DNA of 64,000 nucleotides from Cupriavidus sp. U2 (GTDB taxonomy: Bacteria > Pseudomonadota > Gammaproteobacteria > Burkholderiales > Burkholderiaceae): positions 310,846 through 374,845 of the forward strand of contig NZ_RCOG02000012.1 in the NCBI RefSeq assembly GCF_009663685.2. Direction: 5' to 3'. Below the pieces are notes generated by a model. It ran no database searches. It saw only the letters and a list, made by a program, of their open reading frames with translations, and was not told where the DNA came from. Every line of letters starts with the position of its first letter. Within the stretch, counting starts at the first letter, position 1. Shown here piece by piece: positions 1 through 9,374 of this stretch. Made by a program: the position numbers and the translations under genes.

Positions 1-1
1 G

Positions 2-274
2 CGCGTGATTCCGATGCGCGCGCGGCGCTTCGTGTTCGTCCCCGACAAGCTGACGCTCAAGCCCGGCGAGACCGTCGTGCTGGCGGTGACCGCCGAGGAC
101 GTCATCATGGGTTTCTCGGCACCGGACTTCTCGGTCCGTGCCGATCTCCCTCCTGGCAAGGCGGTAGAGGTGAGGCTGACCGCGCCGAAACAGCGCGGCA
201 CCTACACCTTCCTGTGCGACATCTTCTGCGGCTCGGGCCACGAGAGCATGAGCGGCACGATCAGCGTGGCGTAG
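2..274 (+). CDS. CuA-type cupredoxin / COX subunit II-like, 5'-truncated
   Basis: Open reading frame that is already open at the left edge, so the N-terminus lies outside the window. The visible part is a cupredoxin beta-barrel ending in the C-x3-C-x3-H-x2-M ligand spacing of the binuclear CuA site (CDIFCGSGHESM), as in cytochrome c oxidase subunit II and related periplasmic electron carriers. The first histidine ligand of that family, normally in a D-V-x-H-x-F context, is a methionine here (DVIMGFSAPDF). The expected role is copper-dependent electron transfer on the periplasmic side, but the altered ligand makes a standard CuA centre uncertain. Whether the protein has a membrane anchor cannot be seen. 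Confidence 0.75.
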   Translation, partial: RVIPMRARRFVFVPDKLTLKPGETVVLAVTAEDVIMGFSAPDFSVRADLPPGKAVEVRLTAPKQRGTYTFLCDIFCGSGHESMSGTISVA

Positions 275-505
275 CGGTCGGGAGCCGGGACTGGAGAGAG
301 GAAAAGCGCCCGGTGCGGCCGGCGGGGCGGGACCATTGCAGGCTTGGGTGGGACATCCATCGCTTGACTCGACAAGGACAGGATGCGCAACTTACCCCGC
401 GACATGCGGGGATACGAAGGGCGTATGACGGCCTATTTCAGCGTACGATGCCAGGGCAGTCGTGCATCATCGGGCTTGCGGCCAACTTCTCTCAGGCAGA
501 CCACC

Positions 506-790
506 ATGGAAACCCAGGAAAGCACCCTGACCCTCGCATTGCTGACGGTGCCGGCCCGCGCGGCCATCTGCCGCGCGCTGCTGGAGGCCGGCGATGATTG
601 CCTGCCCGCCATTGTGCTGGCCGAAGCGTCCGGCGTGACACTGCGCCGCGCCGCCCACCATTTCCAGGAGATGGTTCAGGCCGAGGTGCTGGCGCTGGTC
701 ATCCGCGACCACCAGGTCTGCTATTCGCTCAAGGCGCGCCGGGCGGTGCGTGAGGCGCTGGAATTCGTCGATCGCAGCGGCCTGAACTGA
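506..790 (+). CDS. Small ArsR-like winged-helix regulator
   Basis: A 94-residue protein starting at the ATG at 506; the longer frame upstream to 383 has no homology-like character and poor codon sense. The sequence reads as a compact winged helix: helices around PARAAICRALLEAGDDCLP, a recognition-helix region (AEASGVTLRRAAHHFQEM) and a beta-wing (VLALVIRDHQVCYSLK), similar in plan to ArsR-type repressors that sense metals or other ligands. No cysteine metal-binding box typical of ArsR/SmtB is visible; only two cysteines appear late. The Shine-Dalgarno is weak. Target and ligand are unknown. The stop codon lies inside the hairpin of the following terminator. Confidence 0.6.
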   Translation: METQESTLTLALLTVPARAAICRALLEAGDDCLPAIVLAEASGVTLRRAAHHFQEMVQAEVLALVIRDHQVCYSLKARRAVREALEFVDRSGLN

Positions 791-814
791 CTGTGCTGCT
801 TCAGGCGCTTTTTT
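776..814 (+). terminator. Intrinsic terminator after the ArsR-like gene
   Basis: Arms AGCGGCCTGAA and TTCAGGCGCT form a stem with one bulged base, followed directly by a run of six T (809-814). The left arm overlaps the last codons and sits against the TGA at 788-790, so the coding end doubles as terminator stem. It would separate the small regulator from the MASE1 gene. Confidence 0.65.
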
Positions 815-903
815 GAGGGCGCCGGTCAACTGGCCGGCGTGGTTCTCCGTTCATTCAGGGCGACCGGCCGTTGCCGGGTTGCGCCTTGCATCAGGAATCC
901 AAC

Positions 904-2193
904 GTGAAATTTTCGAACCGGATCGTGACGCTGCCGCTGTGGGCGATCCTGTATTTCGTCTTCGGCTACGCGTCGCACCAGATCAACGGGCCGTTCTCGG
1001 CCACCGGCTATATCTGGCTGCCGGCCGGCGTGACCGTGGCCGCCTTCATGCTGGCGCCGGCCCGCCGCTGGCTGCCGTTGGGGCTGGCCTTCCTGGCCGC
1101 CCAGATGCTGCTGGGCGTGGTGGAAGGACGCGATCCGTTCCGCATGGTGCTGTTCTCGCTGGACGAGATCGGCTTTGCGGCGCTGGCCGTGGCACTGGTC
1201 CACATGATGCGGTTCTCGCTCGAAGGACTGGCTTTCCTGCGCGGCGTGCTGGTGGCCGCCGTGGTCAGCAGCGTGGGCGGGGCGGTGTTCGGGGCGGGCT
1301 GGTTCTGGCTGTTCCTGGACGTGCCGTTCTGGGCCACCGCCAAGGTCTGGGCCGCCGCCGACTTCGTGGGTGTCCTGATCGTCACGCCGGTGTTCGCGGG
1401 CTGGGCGCGCTTCAGCGCGGCCCGTTCGGGTGGCCGGCGCCGGGGCGAATTCCTGGCCGGCATCGCCGCGCTGCTGGCCGTGCTGGTGACCGCCGCAGTC
1501 GTGTTCGACGGCACCCGCATCGTGCAGTTGTCGCTGGACGTGGCTTATGCGCTGACCTATATCCCGCTGTTCTTCGTGGCGATTGCGGCGCTGCTGCTGG
1601 GCGGACGGGGCGGCTCGGTGGCGGTGGCGCTGCTGTCGGCGCTGGTACTGGTCAACACTGCCCAGGGCGACGGCCCGTTCGCCGACACGGCGGTCTACCA
1701 CGGCAATTCGCTGCTGGTGGCCCAGCTCTACCTGGCCGTGGCCGCGCTGCTCACGCTGCTGATCAGCACGCTGCGCACGGCCCGCGAGCAGCTGCACGAG
1801 GCGGCGGCGAGCCGTCAGAACGACGTGGAACTGGCGCTGGCCGCCAGCGGGCAGCTGGTGTACAACCTCGACCCGCATAGCGGCCGCCTGCGCTGGAGCG
1901 GCAGTGTCGAACAGGCGTTTGGCATGGCCGAGCCGGCCTTCTCCACGCTGGACGACGTGCTGGCCTGCGTGCATCCCGACGACCGCGCCGAGGTACGGCG
2001 GCGCTGGCTGCGCGAAAGCGACGGGGAAGTGCGCGGGGATCTGACCTTCCGGCTGCTGCTGCCGGCGGGCGCCACCACCACGGTGGTGGACATGAGCGGC
2101 CCGCTGCTGGACGGCGACGACTCCGTGGCGCTGATCGCCGGGGCCTGGCGCATCGTCGCCAGCCACGACACCGAGGGGCGGCGCGCAGCATGA
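904..2193 (+). CDS. MASE1-PAS integral membrane sensor protein
   Basis: A 429-residue protein if translation starts at the GTG at 904, preferred over a TTG at 871 because an AGGAA lies 6 nt upstream. Residues about 8-290 are a run of about eight hydrophobic segments matching the MASE1 sensory membrane domain (N-terminal motif with YFVFGYASHQINGPF). After a short charged linker (about 300-320) comes a single PAS-like domain with a PAS_3-type ending (VHPDDRAEVRRRW). MASE1 normally precedes a kinase or GGDEF/EAL output; none is present, so the protein is a sensor without a visible output module. The stop overlaps the next start (ATGA), so the two are translationally coupled. Confidence 0.7.
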   Translation: MKFSNRIVTLPLWAILYFVFGYASHQINGPFSATGYIWLPAGVTVAAFMLAPARRWLPLGLAFLAAQMLLGVVEGRDPFRMVLFSLDEIGFAALAVALVHMMRFSLEGLAFLRGVLVAAVVSSVGGAVFGAGWFWLFLDVPFWATAKVWAAADFVGVLIVTPVFAGWARFSAARSGGRRRGEFLAGIAALLAVLVTAAVVFDGTRIVQLSLDVAYALTYIPLFFVAIAALLLGGRGGSVAVALLSALVLVNTAQGDGPFADTAVYHGNSLLVAQLYLAVAALLTLLISTLRTAREQLHEAAASRQNDVELALAASGQLVYNLDPHSGRLRWSGSVEQAFGMAEPAFSTLDDVLACVHPDDRAEVRRRWLRESDGEVRGDLTFRLLLPAGATTTVVDMSGPLLDGDDSVALIAGAWRIVASHDTEGRRAA

Positions 2194-3413
2194 CGACCGA
2201 ACAGGCACCGCGCGTCGGGGCCTTGCTGATCCATGGGCTGGGCGGCACCCAGTATGACCTGGGGCCGATGCACAAGGTACTGCGGCGCGGCGGCGTGGAA
2301 ACCCACGCCGTGACGCTGCCGGGCCACGGCGGTACGCCGGAAGACCTGCTGCACGTGCGGGCCGAGCAGTGGATGGAGTCGGTCACGCAGGCCTACGACA
2401 CGCTGGTCGACCAGTACGACACGTTCCACGTGATCGGCATGTGCATGGGGGCGCTGCTGGCGGTGACGCTGGCCGAACGGCGCCAGCACCGCAAGGGCAA
2501 GCTCGTGGCGCTGTCCGCGCCGGTCTATATCGACGGCTGGTCAACCCCGCCGTACCGCTGGCTGCGGCACGTGGTCTACCACCTGCCCGTGCTGCCGGGC
2601 CGCATCAAGGTCGAGGAAAACGAGCCGTTCGGCATCAAGAACGATCTGGTGCGCGCCATCGTCAAGGCCAAGTTCGAGCGCGGCGACAATTTCCACTACC
2701 GATGGGTGCCGCTGACCTGCATCCGCCAGGTGGACCGCCTGCGGCGCTGGGTGCTCGACGGCGCGCGGCGCGTGGCCTGCCCGACGCTGGTGGTGCATGC
2801 CCGCGAGGACGAACTGACGTCGGTGCGGTCGGCCGATTTCCTGCTGGCGAACGTGCCGCAGGTGCAAGGCGTGGTGGTCGAGAACAGCTACCACATGATC
2901 TGCGTGGACAACGACCGCGAGCAGGTGATGGCCAGCGTGGCCGGATTCCTCGGGCTCGACGCCGGCGCCGGCCGCGCGCGGACGCGCCGCGCCGTCGAGG
3001 CGCCGATGGCAGCCGAGGCCGTGCAGGCGCTGGTGCAGGATTACCTGGCCGCGCTGACGTCGCGCCATTTCGAGGCAATCTATCCGCAGCTCGATCCGGC
3101 CATCGTCTGGCGGCACGTGGGCGATCACCCGCTGGCCGGCGAGTATGGCGACCGCGATGCCGTGATCGGCCTGTTCCAGCGCCTGGCGCAACTGGCTGGC
3201 GACACGATCCGCATCGATGTGGCGGGCGCGCCGCGCGTGGACGGGCAGACTGTGGAGGTGGATATCAGTGTGTCCTATCTGTTCGACGGCACGCCGATGC
3301 AGGGCCACGGCACCCAGACGCTGCAGCTGCGCAATGGCCGCATCGCCGCCGTCGAATACCGCTCGGCGATGGCGGTCGCAAGCCCGGCGGCGCTGGCCGG
3401 CCAGGCCGTCTGA
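2190..3413 (+). CDS. Alpha/beta hydrolase fused to an NTF2/SnoaL-like domain
   Basis: A 407-residue protein. Residues about 1-260 are an alpha/beta hydrolase: oxyanion region LLIHGLGGTQYD, nucleophile elbow G-M-C-M-G near residue 74, acid in HAREDELTS and histidine in ENSYHMICVDND. The fold resembles carboxylesterase/monoacylglycerol lipase, but the nucleophile is cysteine rather than serine, as in dienelactone hydrolases. Residues about 275-395 look like an NTF2/SnoaL domain (LVQDYLAALTSRHFEAIYPQL ... GRIAAVEY), a ligand pocket or dimerisation fold. The start overlaps the MASE1-PAS stop by 4 nt, implying a shared mRNA. The substrate is unknown; a role in lipid or ester turnover tied to the sensor is inference. 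Confidence 0.7.
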   Translation: MTTEQAPRVGALLIHGLGGTQYDLGPMHKVLRRGGVETHAVTLPGHGGTPEDLLHVRAEQWMESVTQAYDTLVDQYDTFHVIGMCMGALLAVTLAERRQHRKGKLVALSAPVYIDGWSTPPYRWLRHVVYHLPVLPGRIKVEENEPFGIKNDLVRAIVKAKFERGDNFHYRWVPLTCIRQVDRLRRWVLDGARRVACPTLVVHAREDELTSVRSADFLLANVPQVQGVVVENSYHMICVDNDREQVMASVAGFLGLDAGAGRARTRRAVEAPMAAEAVQALVQDYLAALTSRHFEAIYPQLDPAIVWRHVGDHPLAGEYGDRDAVIGLFQRLAQLAGDTIRIDVAGAPRVDGQTVEVDISVSYLFDGTPMQGHGTQTLQLRNGRIAAVEYRSAMAVASPAALAGQAV

Positions 3414-3432
3414 GCATGCCGGCCGGCGCCCG

Positions 3433-5760
3433 TCAGAACACGCGGCCCAGCTGCAGGTAGAGGTTCCAGACGCCCTTCGGGGCCGCCGCGAAGCCGAAGT
3501 AGAGCGGGCCGATCACGCTGTTCCCCCCAATGAACGCACTGGCGCTGGACTTGTACGGGCCGCTGCCGAAGTTGCGCCGCCTGAGCCAGACATCGCCGAT
3601 TTCGAGGCTGGTGCCGAAGACCGTGCTGCGCAGCCCCGGCAGCGTGAACTCGCGCAGTTCGTTCAGATAGGTCAGCCGCCCATACAGCAGGTAGTTGCCC
3701 GAGAACTGGTCCGGCGCATAGGCCGACAGCCGCTGGAAGCCGCCCAGTGTGAAGCCCAGGCCGCCGCTGACGCTGTTGTTCGAGCGGTGGTCGTTGTACG
3801 TCATGGCACCTTCGGCGGCCAGATTCAGCGTGTGGCGGCCGTAGCTGCCGGCCCACAGCGCCTTGGCGTGGACGTCGTCGAAGCTGTTGTCGGCCCCGCC
3901 GAACGACAGCTGGTTCACCGCGTACAGGTAATAGCCCTTGCGCGGGAAGAGCGGGTCGTCGAGCTGGTCGATGGTCAGCTGGGCGCGCACTACGGGCTGG
4001 CGCACGCGGGCACTGAACCGGCCGTTGGGCGCACCGGCGAGCAGGTAGTCCGAGTCGTAGCGCACCTGCTGATAGTTCGCGCCGAGGCGGAACTCGCCCA
4101 GGCGGCCGATCGGCAAGCCGAAGTCGATACCGGCCTGGGCGGTGTCCACGCGCACGGCGGTCAGCGGCGTGGCATTGCGCTTGTCGCCATTGTCCGGGTA
4201 GATGTCCACGTGCTTGCGGGCGTATTCCAGATAGGGCGCGATATAGAAACCCAGCCGGTCGAACACGGGCTGGCGCAGTTCGGTATGCCATTTCGCCTGG
4301 TTGCTGCCCAGCACGATGTCATTGCGCCATTCGAGCCCGCCTTGGGTCAGCCATGGGTAGCGGTGGCCGAGCTGGAGGTTGAAGGCGCCCTTGCCGTCGA
4401 ACGTGGTGGACAGTCCGAAGCCGAAGAGCAGGAACTGCGGGCCCCATGACTTTTCGTGCGCATCGACCTTGAGCACCGAGCGGCCGTTCTCGGTCACCAG
4501 TTCCTGCGTCACGCTCTCGAAATCGCCACTGGTCGACAACTGGGTCAGGTCGTGGTTGACGGCGGCCGTGTCGTAGCGGTCACCCTCGCGCACGCGCAGG
4601 TACTGGCGCACGTACGACGCCGGAATGCGGCCGGAGGTATGTACCTCGATCGCGTCGACCCGGCGCGGTTCCGCAGTGGCCACATGCGTGGCACGCGACG
4701 CGATGTACTGGTCCCAGGCCTCGCGCGGCAGGGCGAGGCCCGCCAGCCGGGGCGCGATGGCACTGGTGGCGGCATAACCCAGCCCGATACCGTCGCCGGC
4801 GTGCGAGAAATCGGTGAAGGACAGCTTGCCCAGATCGGGCTCCAGCAGGACGTCGCGCGGGCCCAGCAGCGCCTTCTGGGTGGCTACGTTCTGGTTGGTC
4901 AGGATCGTCACCATCTGCTGGGTGACGGCTGCCGGAGAGTCCAGCGTGGCCGGATCGTCGAGCGGGGTGGCTACGTTGACGGCAATCACGATGTCGGCGC
5001 CCATGTCGCGCGCCATCTGCACCGGCAGGTTGCTGACCAGCCCGCCATCGACCAGCGTGCGTCCGTTCACGGCGAACGGCGCGAACAGGCCGGGCACGGC
5101 GGCACTGGCGCGGATGGCACGGGGCAGCGAGCCGTGGTCCAGCACCACGGGCGCGCCCGTGCCGAGGTCGGTGGCGATCGTGCGGAACGGCACCGGCAGG
5201 GTATTGAAATCGACGTCTCCGGGCCATGCCGACGTCCAGTCCTGCAGCAGCGTCAGCAGCTTGTTGCCCTGCACCAGGCCGATCGGCAGCTTGACGCCAT
5301 CCTTGCCAAGCCCCGCCGAAATGCCGATCGGATACTGGAAGCTGTCCTCCCGGAGCGTCTGCGGCAGCTGCGCGCGCTCGTTGCGGTCGAACACGATGTC
5401 GCTGAGGTTCACCCGGGACAGCCGGGTTTCCAGCTCGTCGGCGCCGATGCCGCTCGCGTACAGCCCCCCGACCACGGCACCCATGCTGGTCGCGGCAATG
5501 CAGTCCACGGGGATATGCATCTGCTCCAGCGCCTTGAGCACGCCAATATGGGCGTAGCCCCGCGCGCCGCCGCCGGACAGCACCAGGCCGATGCGCGGCC
5601 GGGTGGACGGGGCGCCATTCGCACCGTCGGCACCATTGGCCGGCCCGGCGCCGCATGCCGCATGGGCGTGCTGCCACGACAGCAAACCGAGCAGGAACAG
5701 ACCGATCAGGACAGCCCACCCCGGCGGGGCTCGGTGCGGCGCAACGGGTTGGCGAAACAT
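3433..5760 (-). CDS. Patatin-like phospholipase with Omp85/D15 barrel (PlpD type)
   Basis: A 775-residue protein from the ATG at 5760, chosen because it begins a clear signal peptide (FRQPVAPHR, hydrophobic core WAVLIGLFLLGLL, then AHA-A cleavage). Residues about 57-330 are a patatin domain: glycine-rich oxyanion loop SGGGARGYAHIG (62-73), nucleophile Ser92 in ATSMG, and the catalytic Asp in LVDGGLVSN near 238. A POTRA-like region (about 390-465) precedes a C-terminal beta-barrel of the bacterial surface antigen family, ending in a final aromatic (LQLGRVF). This is the type Vd autotransporter plan of Pseudomonas PlpD: a lipase secreted by its own barrel. The first residue of the usual GxSxG is alanine. 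It converges on the hydrolase gene. Confidence 0.88.
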   Translation of the reverse strand: MFRQPVAPHRAPPGWAVLIGLFLLGLLSWQHAHAACGAGPANGADGANGAPSTRPRIGLVLSGGGARGYAHIGVLKALEQMHIPVDCIAATSMGAVVGGLYASGIGADELETRLSRVNLSDIVFDRNERAQLPQTLREDSFQYPIGISAGLGKDGVKLPIGLVQGNKLLTLLQDWTSAWPGDVDFNTLPVPFRTIATDLGTGAPVVLDHGSLPRAIRASAAVPGLFAPFAVNGRTLVDGGLVSNLPVQMARDMGADIVIAVNVATPLDDPATLDSPAAVTQQMVTILTNQNVATQKALLGPRDVLLEPDLGKLSFTDFSHAGDGIGLGYAATSAIAPRLAGLALPREAWDQYIASRATHVATAEPRRVDAIEVHTSGRIPASYVRQYLRVREGDRYDTAAVNHDLTQLSTSGDFESVTQELVTENGRSVLKVDAHEKSWGPQFLLFGFGLSTTFDGKGAFNLQLGHRYPWLTQGGLEWRNDIVLGSNQAKWHTELRQPVFDRLGFYIAPYLEYARKHVDIYPDNGDKRNATPLTAVRVDTAQAGIDFGLPIGRLGEFRLGANYQQVRYDSDYLLAGAPNGRFSARVRQPVVRAQLTIDQLDDPLFPRKGYYLYAVNQLSFGGADNSFDDVHAKALWAGSYGRHTLNLAAEGAMTYNDHRSNNSVSGGLGFTLGGFQRLSAYAPDQFSGNYLLYGRLTYLNELREFTLPGLRSTVFGTSLEIGDVWLRRRNFGSGPYKSSASAFIGGNSVIGPLYFGFAAAPKGVWNLYLQLGRVF

Positions 5761-5928
5761 GACGGTCAATTCGGTAGGGCGGACAACGGTGGAGAATCCG
5801 TCTGCCAACGTCGCAGCGGGACTTTTCGTGGACATTGTCAGGGGATGCGGCCAGAAAGTCGCGATCTGGCGCGCCGCGAAGAAAAAACCGCAGGGTACGT
5901 ACGGGAAAACCCCCATTCAGCCCGTGTC

Positions 5929-5957
5929 TTGAAAACGAAATACCCCGTCCCTATAAT
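5929..5957 (+). promoter_or_regulatory. Sigma70 promoter of groESL
   Basis: TTGAAA (5929-5934) and TATAAT (5952-5957) are separated by exactly 17 bp, a near-consensus vegetative promoter. The last T of the -10 is the first base of the CIRCE operator, so repressor binding would block initiation. The start site is expected near 5964, giving a leader of roughly 150 nt before groES. Confidence 0.85.
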
Positions 5958-5983
5958 TAGCACTCGCTGGGGGAGAGTGCTAA
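5957..5983 (+). promoter_or_regulatory. CIRCE operator (HrcA binding site)
   Basis: A perfect 9-9-9 inverted repeat, TTAGCACTC-N9-GAGTGCTAA, matching the CIRCE consensus bound by the heat-shock repressor HrcA. HrcA folding depends on GroEL, so the site gives feedback control: free GroEL keeps HrcA active, while unfolded protein titrates GroEL and derepresses groESL. Confidence 0.95.
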
Positions 5984-6100
5984 CAGCCAGGCTGTTGCCC
6001 CTTCCCTGCGGTATACCCGAAAACCTGATGGCCGTTGCCGACCGGTGCCAGGCACCGCTGATAACGGCCGTTTTGTGAATTAAAACTCACTTTTTTTGTA
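5982..6100 (+). promoter_or_regulatory. Structured groES 5' leader
   Basis: Three inverted repeats lie between the promoter and groES: AACAGCC/GGCTGTT (5982-5996), GGCCGTT (6030-6036) with AACGGCC (6063-6069), and nested in it CGGTGCC/GGCACCG (6043-6057). A weak GTGA/TCAC pair and a seven-T run follow before the Shine-Dalgarno AGGAG at 6104-6108. The arrangement could stabilise the mRNA or act as an attenuator; the function is inferred only. Confidence 0.5.
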
Positions 6101-6113
6101 TTTAGGAGTCCGT

Positions 6114-6404
6114 ATGAACCTGCGTCCTCTGCACGACCGTGTGATCGTGAAGCGTCTGGACAATGAAACGAAGACCGCTTCCGGCATCGTGATTCCCGAC
6201 AATGCAGCCGAAAAGCCGGATCAAGGTGAAGTGCTCGCCATTGGCCCGGGCAAGAAGGATGACAAGGGCAACAACATTGCCCTCGACGTGAAGGTGGGTG
6301 ACCGCGTGCTGTTCGGCAAGTATGCCGGCCAGGGCGTGAAGGTGGATGGCCAGGAGCTGCTGGTCATGCGCGAAGAAGACATCATGGCTGTCGTCAACAA
6401 GTAA
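6114..6404 (+). CDS. groES: Co-chaperonin GroES
   Basis: A 96-residue protein, the normal GroES length, starting at the ATG at 6114 with AGGAG 5 nt upstream; an upstream in-frame start at 6096 lacks support. It begins [15 protein letters not shown] and carries the mobile loop ([19 protein letters not shown], about residues 16-34) that docks on GroEL, followed by the beta-barrel core with [23 protein letters not shown]. As a heptameric lid it closes the GroEL cavity in the cytoplasm during ATP-driven folding. groEL follows after 88 nt and the pair shares the promoter and CIRCE operator upstream. Confidence 0.98.
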
Positions 6405-6441
6405 TCGACGCCCGTCCTTCCAGACATACCCAGATTCCTGA

Positions 6442-8136
<1,695 letters not shown>

Positions 8137-8173
8137 ATCGCGCCGGACTGCCGGGCCAGACGGCCTGACTGTC

Positions 8174-8211
8174 AAAAAACCCCCGAGAGTGTGAGCCCTC
8201 GGGGGTTTTTG
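8174..8211. terminator. Bidirectional terminator after groEL
   Basis: CCCCCGAG (8180-8187) and CTCGGGGG (8198-8205) form a GC-rich stem, flanked by a run of A on the left and a run of five T on the right. It can end groESL transcripts on the plus strand and the leftward type VI module on the minus strand. Confidence 0.9.
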
Positions 8212-8223
8212 TTTTGTGGGCCT

Positions 8224-8472
8224 TCAGCGAGCGCGGGCCCCAATCCCTTGTGCGGCGTCTTGCCGCTGGCGCAAGGATGGAAGCAATTCCCCCTTGAGCC
8301 ATTGCATTGCTGCGCCGGTCGATATGGCAGTGCGCCGTTGCCACCCGCCGGCGTGTGCAATGCCGGCGTGGGGAAGCAAGGGAGCCGAGGCAAGTGCGAG
8401 CAGCACCCGCCGGCGTGAGCGGTTCGTGTTTGTCATGGGTGTCATGGGTGTCATGGGTTGGGCTGTATCCAT
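8224..8472 (-). CDS. Small ORF with twin-arginine-like leader
   Basis: An 82-residue ORF whose ATG at 8472 lies 2 nt after the stop of the Tli4-like gene, which suggests coupled translation. The N-terminus has a three-fold MTP repeat, then an S-R-R-R-V-L-L-A-L Tat-like motif, a hydrophobic stretch and an AHA cleavage site near residue 41, leaving about 40 mature residues rich in Q and R (GGWQRRTAISTGAAMQWLK). I do not recognise a family. It may be a small exported accessory to the effector/immunity pair, or the preserved N-terminus of a longer gene shortened by frameshift. Alternative starts at the repeat methionines are possible. The tight linkage and export signal support expression, but coding status is unproven. 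Confidence 0.4.
   Translation of the reverse strand: MDTAQPMTPMTPMTNTNRSRRRVLLALASAPLLPHAGIAHAGGWQRRTAISTGAAMQWLKGELLPSLRQRQDAAQGIGARAR
8431..8457. repeat. 9-bp tandem repeat, three copies
   Basis: TGTCATGGG repeated three times without mismatch. On the minus strand it encodes the MTPMTPMT segment at the start of the small Tat-leader ORF and supplies three in-frame ATG codons. Copy-number change would keep frame and alter only the leader length. Confidence 0.85.
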
Positions 8473-8474
8473 GA

Positions 8475-9374
8475 TCAGACGGCTCCCGGCCGCAGGCGGA
8501 TGGAATCGATCAGCCTGTCCCATAGCTCCAGGGCTTCTTCGTCGCTGGCGAATGATTCGTTGTTGGTCTTGTAGACGCTTTCGATGACGTCGAGCTCGGC
8601 ATTCAGCTGTGGCTCCGCGAGCGAATGCGCTTTGCCGGAGGCTTCCCATTTGAAGGCGTAGAGTCGCTTTCCCTTCTCCGTCCCCGCGATCAGGATCTCG
8701 TCGGCCTCGATGGGGCCGACCGGTCGCGCACGGTTGCGCAGTTGATGCATGCCGGCAATCGAGCCCAGCAAGCTCGTCAGCAAGCCGCCGGCCCGCTTGC
8801 GCAGGCTGGGCTCTACGCGATATTGAGCGAAGGCCGACACCTGGATCCATGCGTCGGGCTTGTTTGGGAGCTTGATGGTCAGGGACCAGCTTTCGCGGTT
8901 GAATCGGGTGTCTTCCAGAATGACGCTGCCCGCCACAAAGCCTTTTCGCTGAGGCACCGACGCGTCATCCACCGGCCGCAGCCTATCGGCAATCTCCGCG
9001 CAAAGCTTCAGCTGAGAGTCGCGACGGTCGTTCGACACTCTCATCAGATACGACAATGTCCGGCCCCCAATGCGGAAGTATGAGTCGAACTGGTACATGA
9101 TCGTGCCGCCCGGACGATTCCAGGAAACCAATGTCACGCCGCGATGGGCCGAATGGTCCACTCGTTGAACGAACAGACTGCCGTATTGCTCGTGCGGAGC
9201 GGCACGCAGGGCCTGCTCACGCTGGTTGATCATGGCGTCATACGCCACATCTGTACGAATGTCGTCGCGAAAAGCCAGCGGGCTGTTATTGAATCTCCAC
9301 TGAGGAACAATCACGGCATCGTCGGGCACATCTACCAAATGACGGCCGATGGCCATAGTCTTCGAGCTGCTCAT
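8475..9374 (-). CDS. Tli4-like type VI immunity protein
   Basis: A 299-residue protein whose ATG overlaps the stop of the upstream lipase gene by 4 nt (ATGA). The N-terminal motif IGRHLVDVPDDAVIVPQW and the layout of two beta-rich repeats (residues about 8-150 and 165-299, the second with GFVAGSVILEDTRF and FKWEASGK) match the Tli4 family, which binds and blocks the Tle4 phospholipase. Tli proteins act in the periplasm, and many carry a signal peptide or lipobox. None is visible here, and the first residues (MSSSKTMAIG) are not hydrophobic. Either export is unusual or the protein protects in the cytoplasm. The family call rests on motif recognition. Confidence 0.7.
   Translation of the reverse strand: MSSSKTMAIGRHLVDVPDDAVIVPQWRFNNSPLAFRDDIRTDVAYDAMINQREQALRAAPHEQYGSLFVQRVDHSAHRGVTLVSWNRPGGTIMYQFDSYFRIGGRTLSYLMRVSNDRRDSQLKLCAEIADRLRPVDDASVPQRKGFVAGSVILEDTRFNRESWSLTIKLPNKPDAWIQVSAFAQYRVEPSLRKRAGGLLTSLLGSIAGMHQLRNRARPVGPIEADEILIAGTEKGKRLYAFKWEASGKAHSLAEPQLNAELDVIESVYKTNNESFASDEEALELWDRLIDSIRLRPGAV

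Noticed and set aside
5761..5916. N-terminal extension of the patatin protein upstream of 5760
   Set aside because: Starting at 5760 gives a proper signal peptide; the extension would bury it and runs towards the groES promoter.
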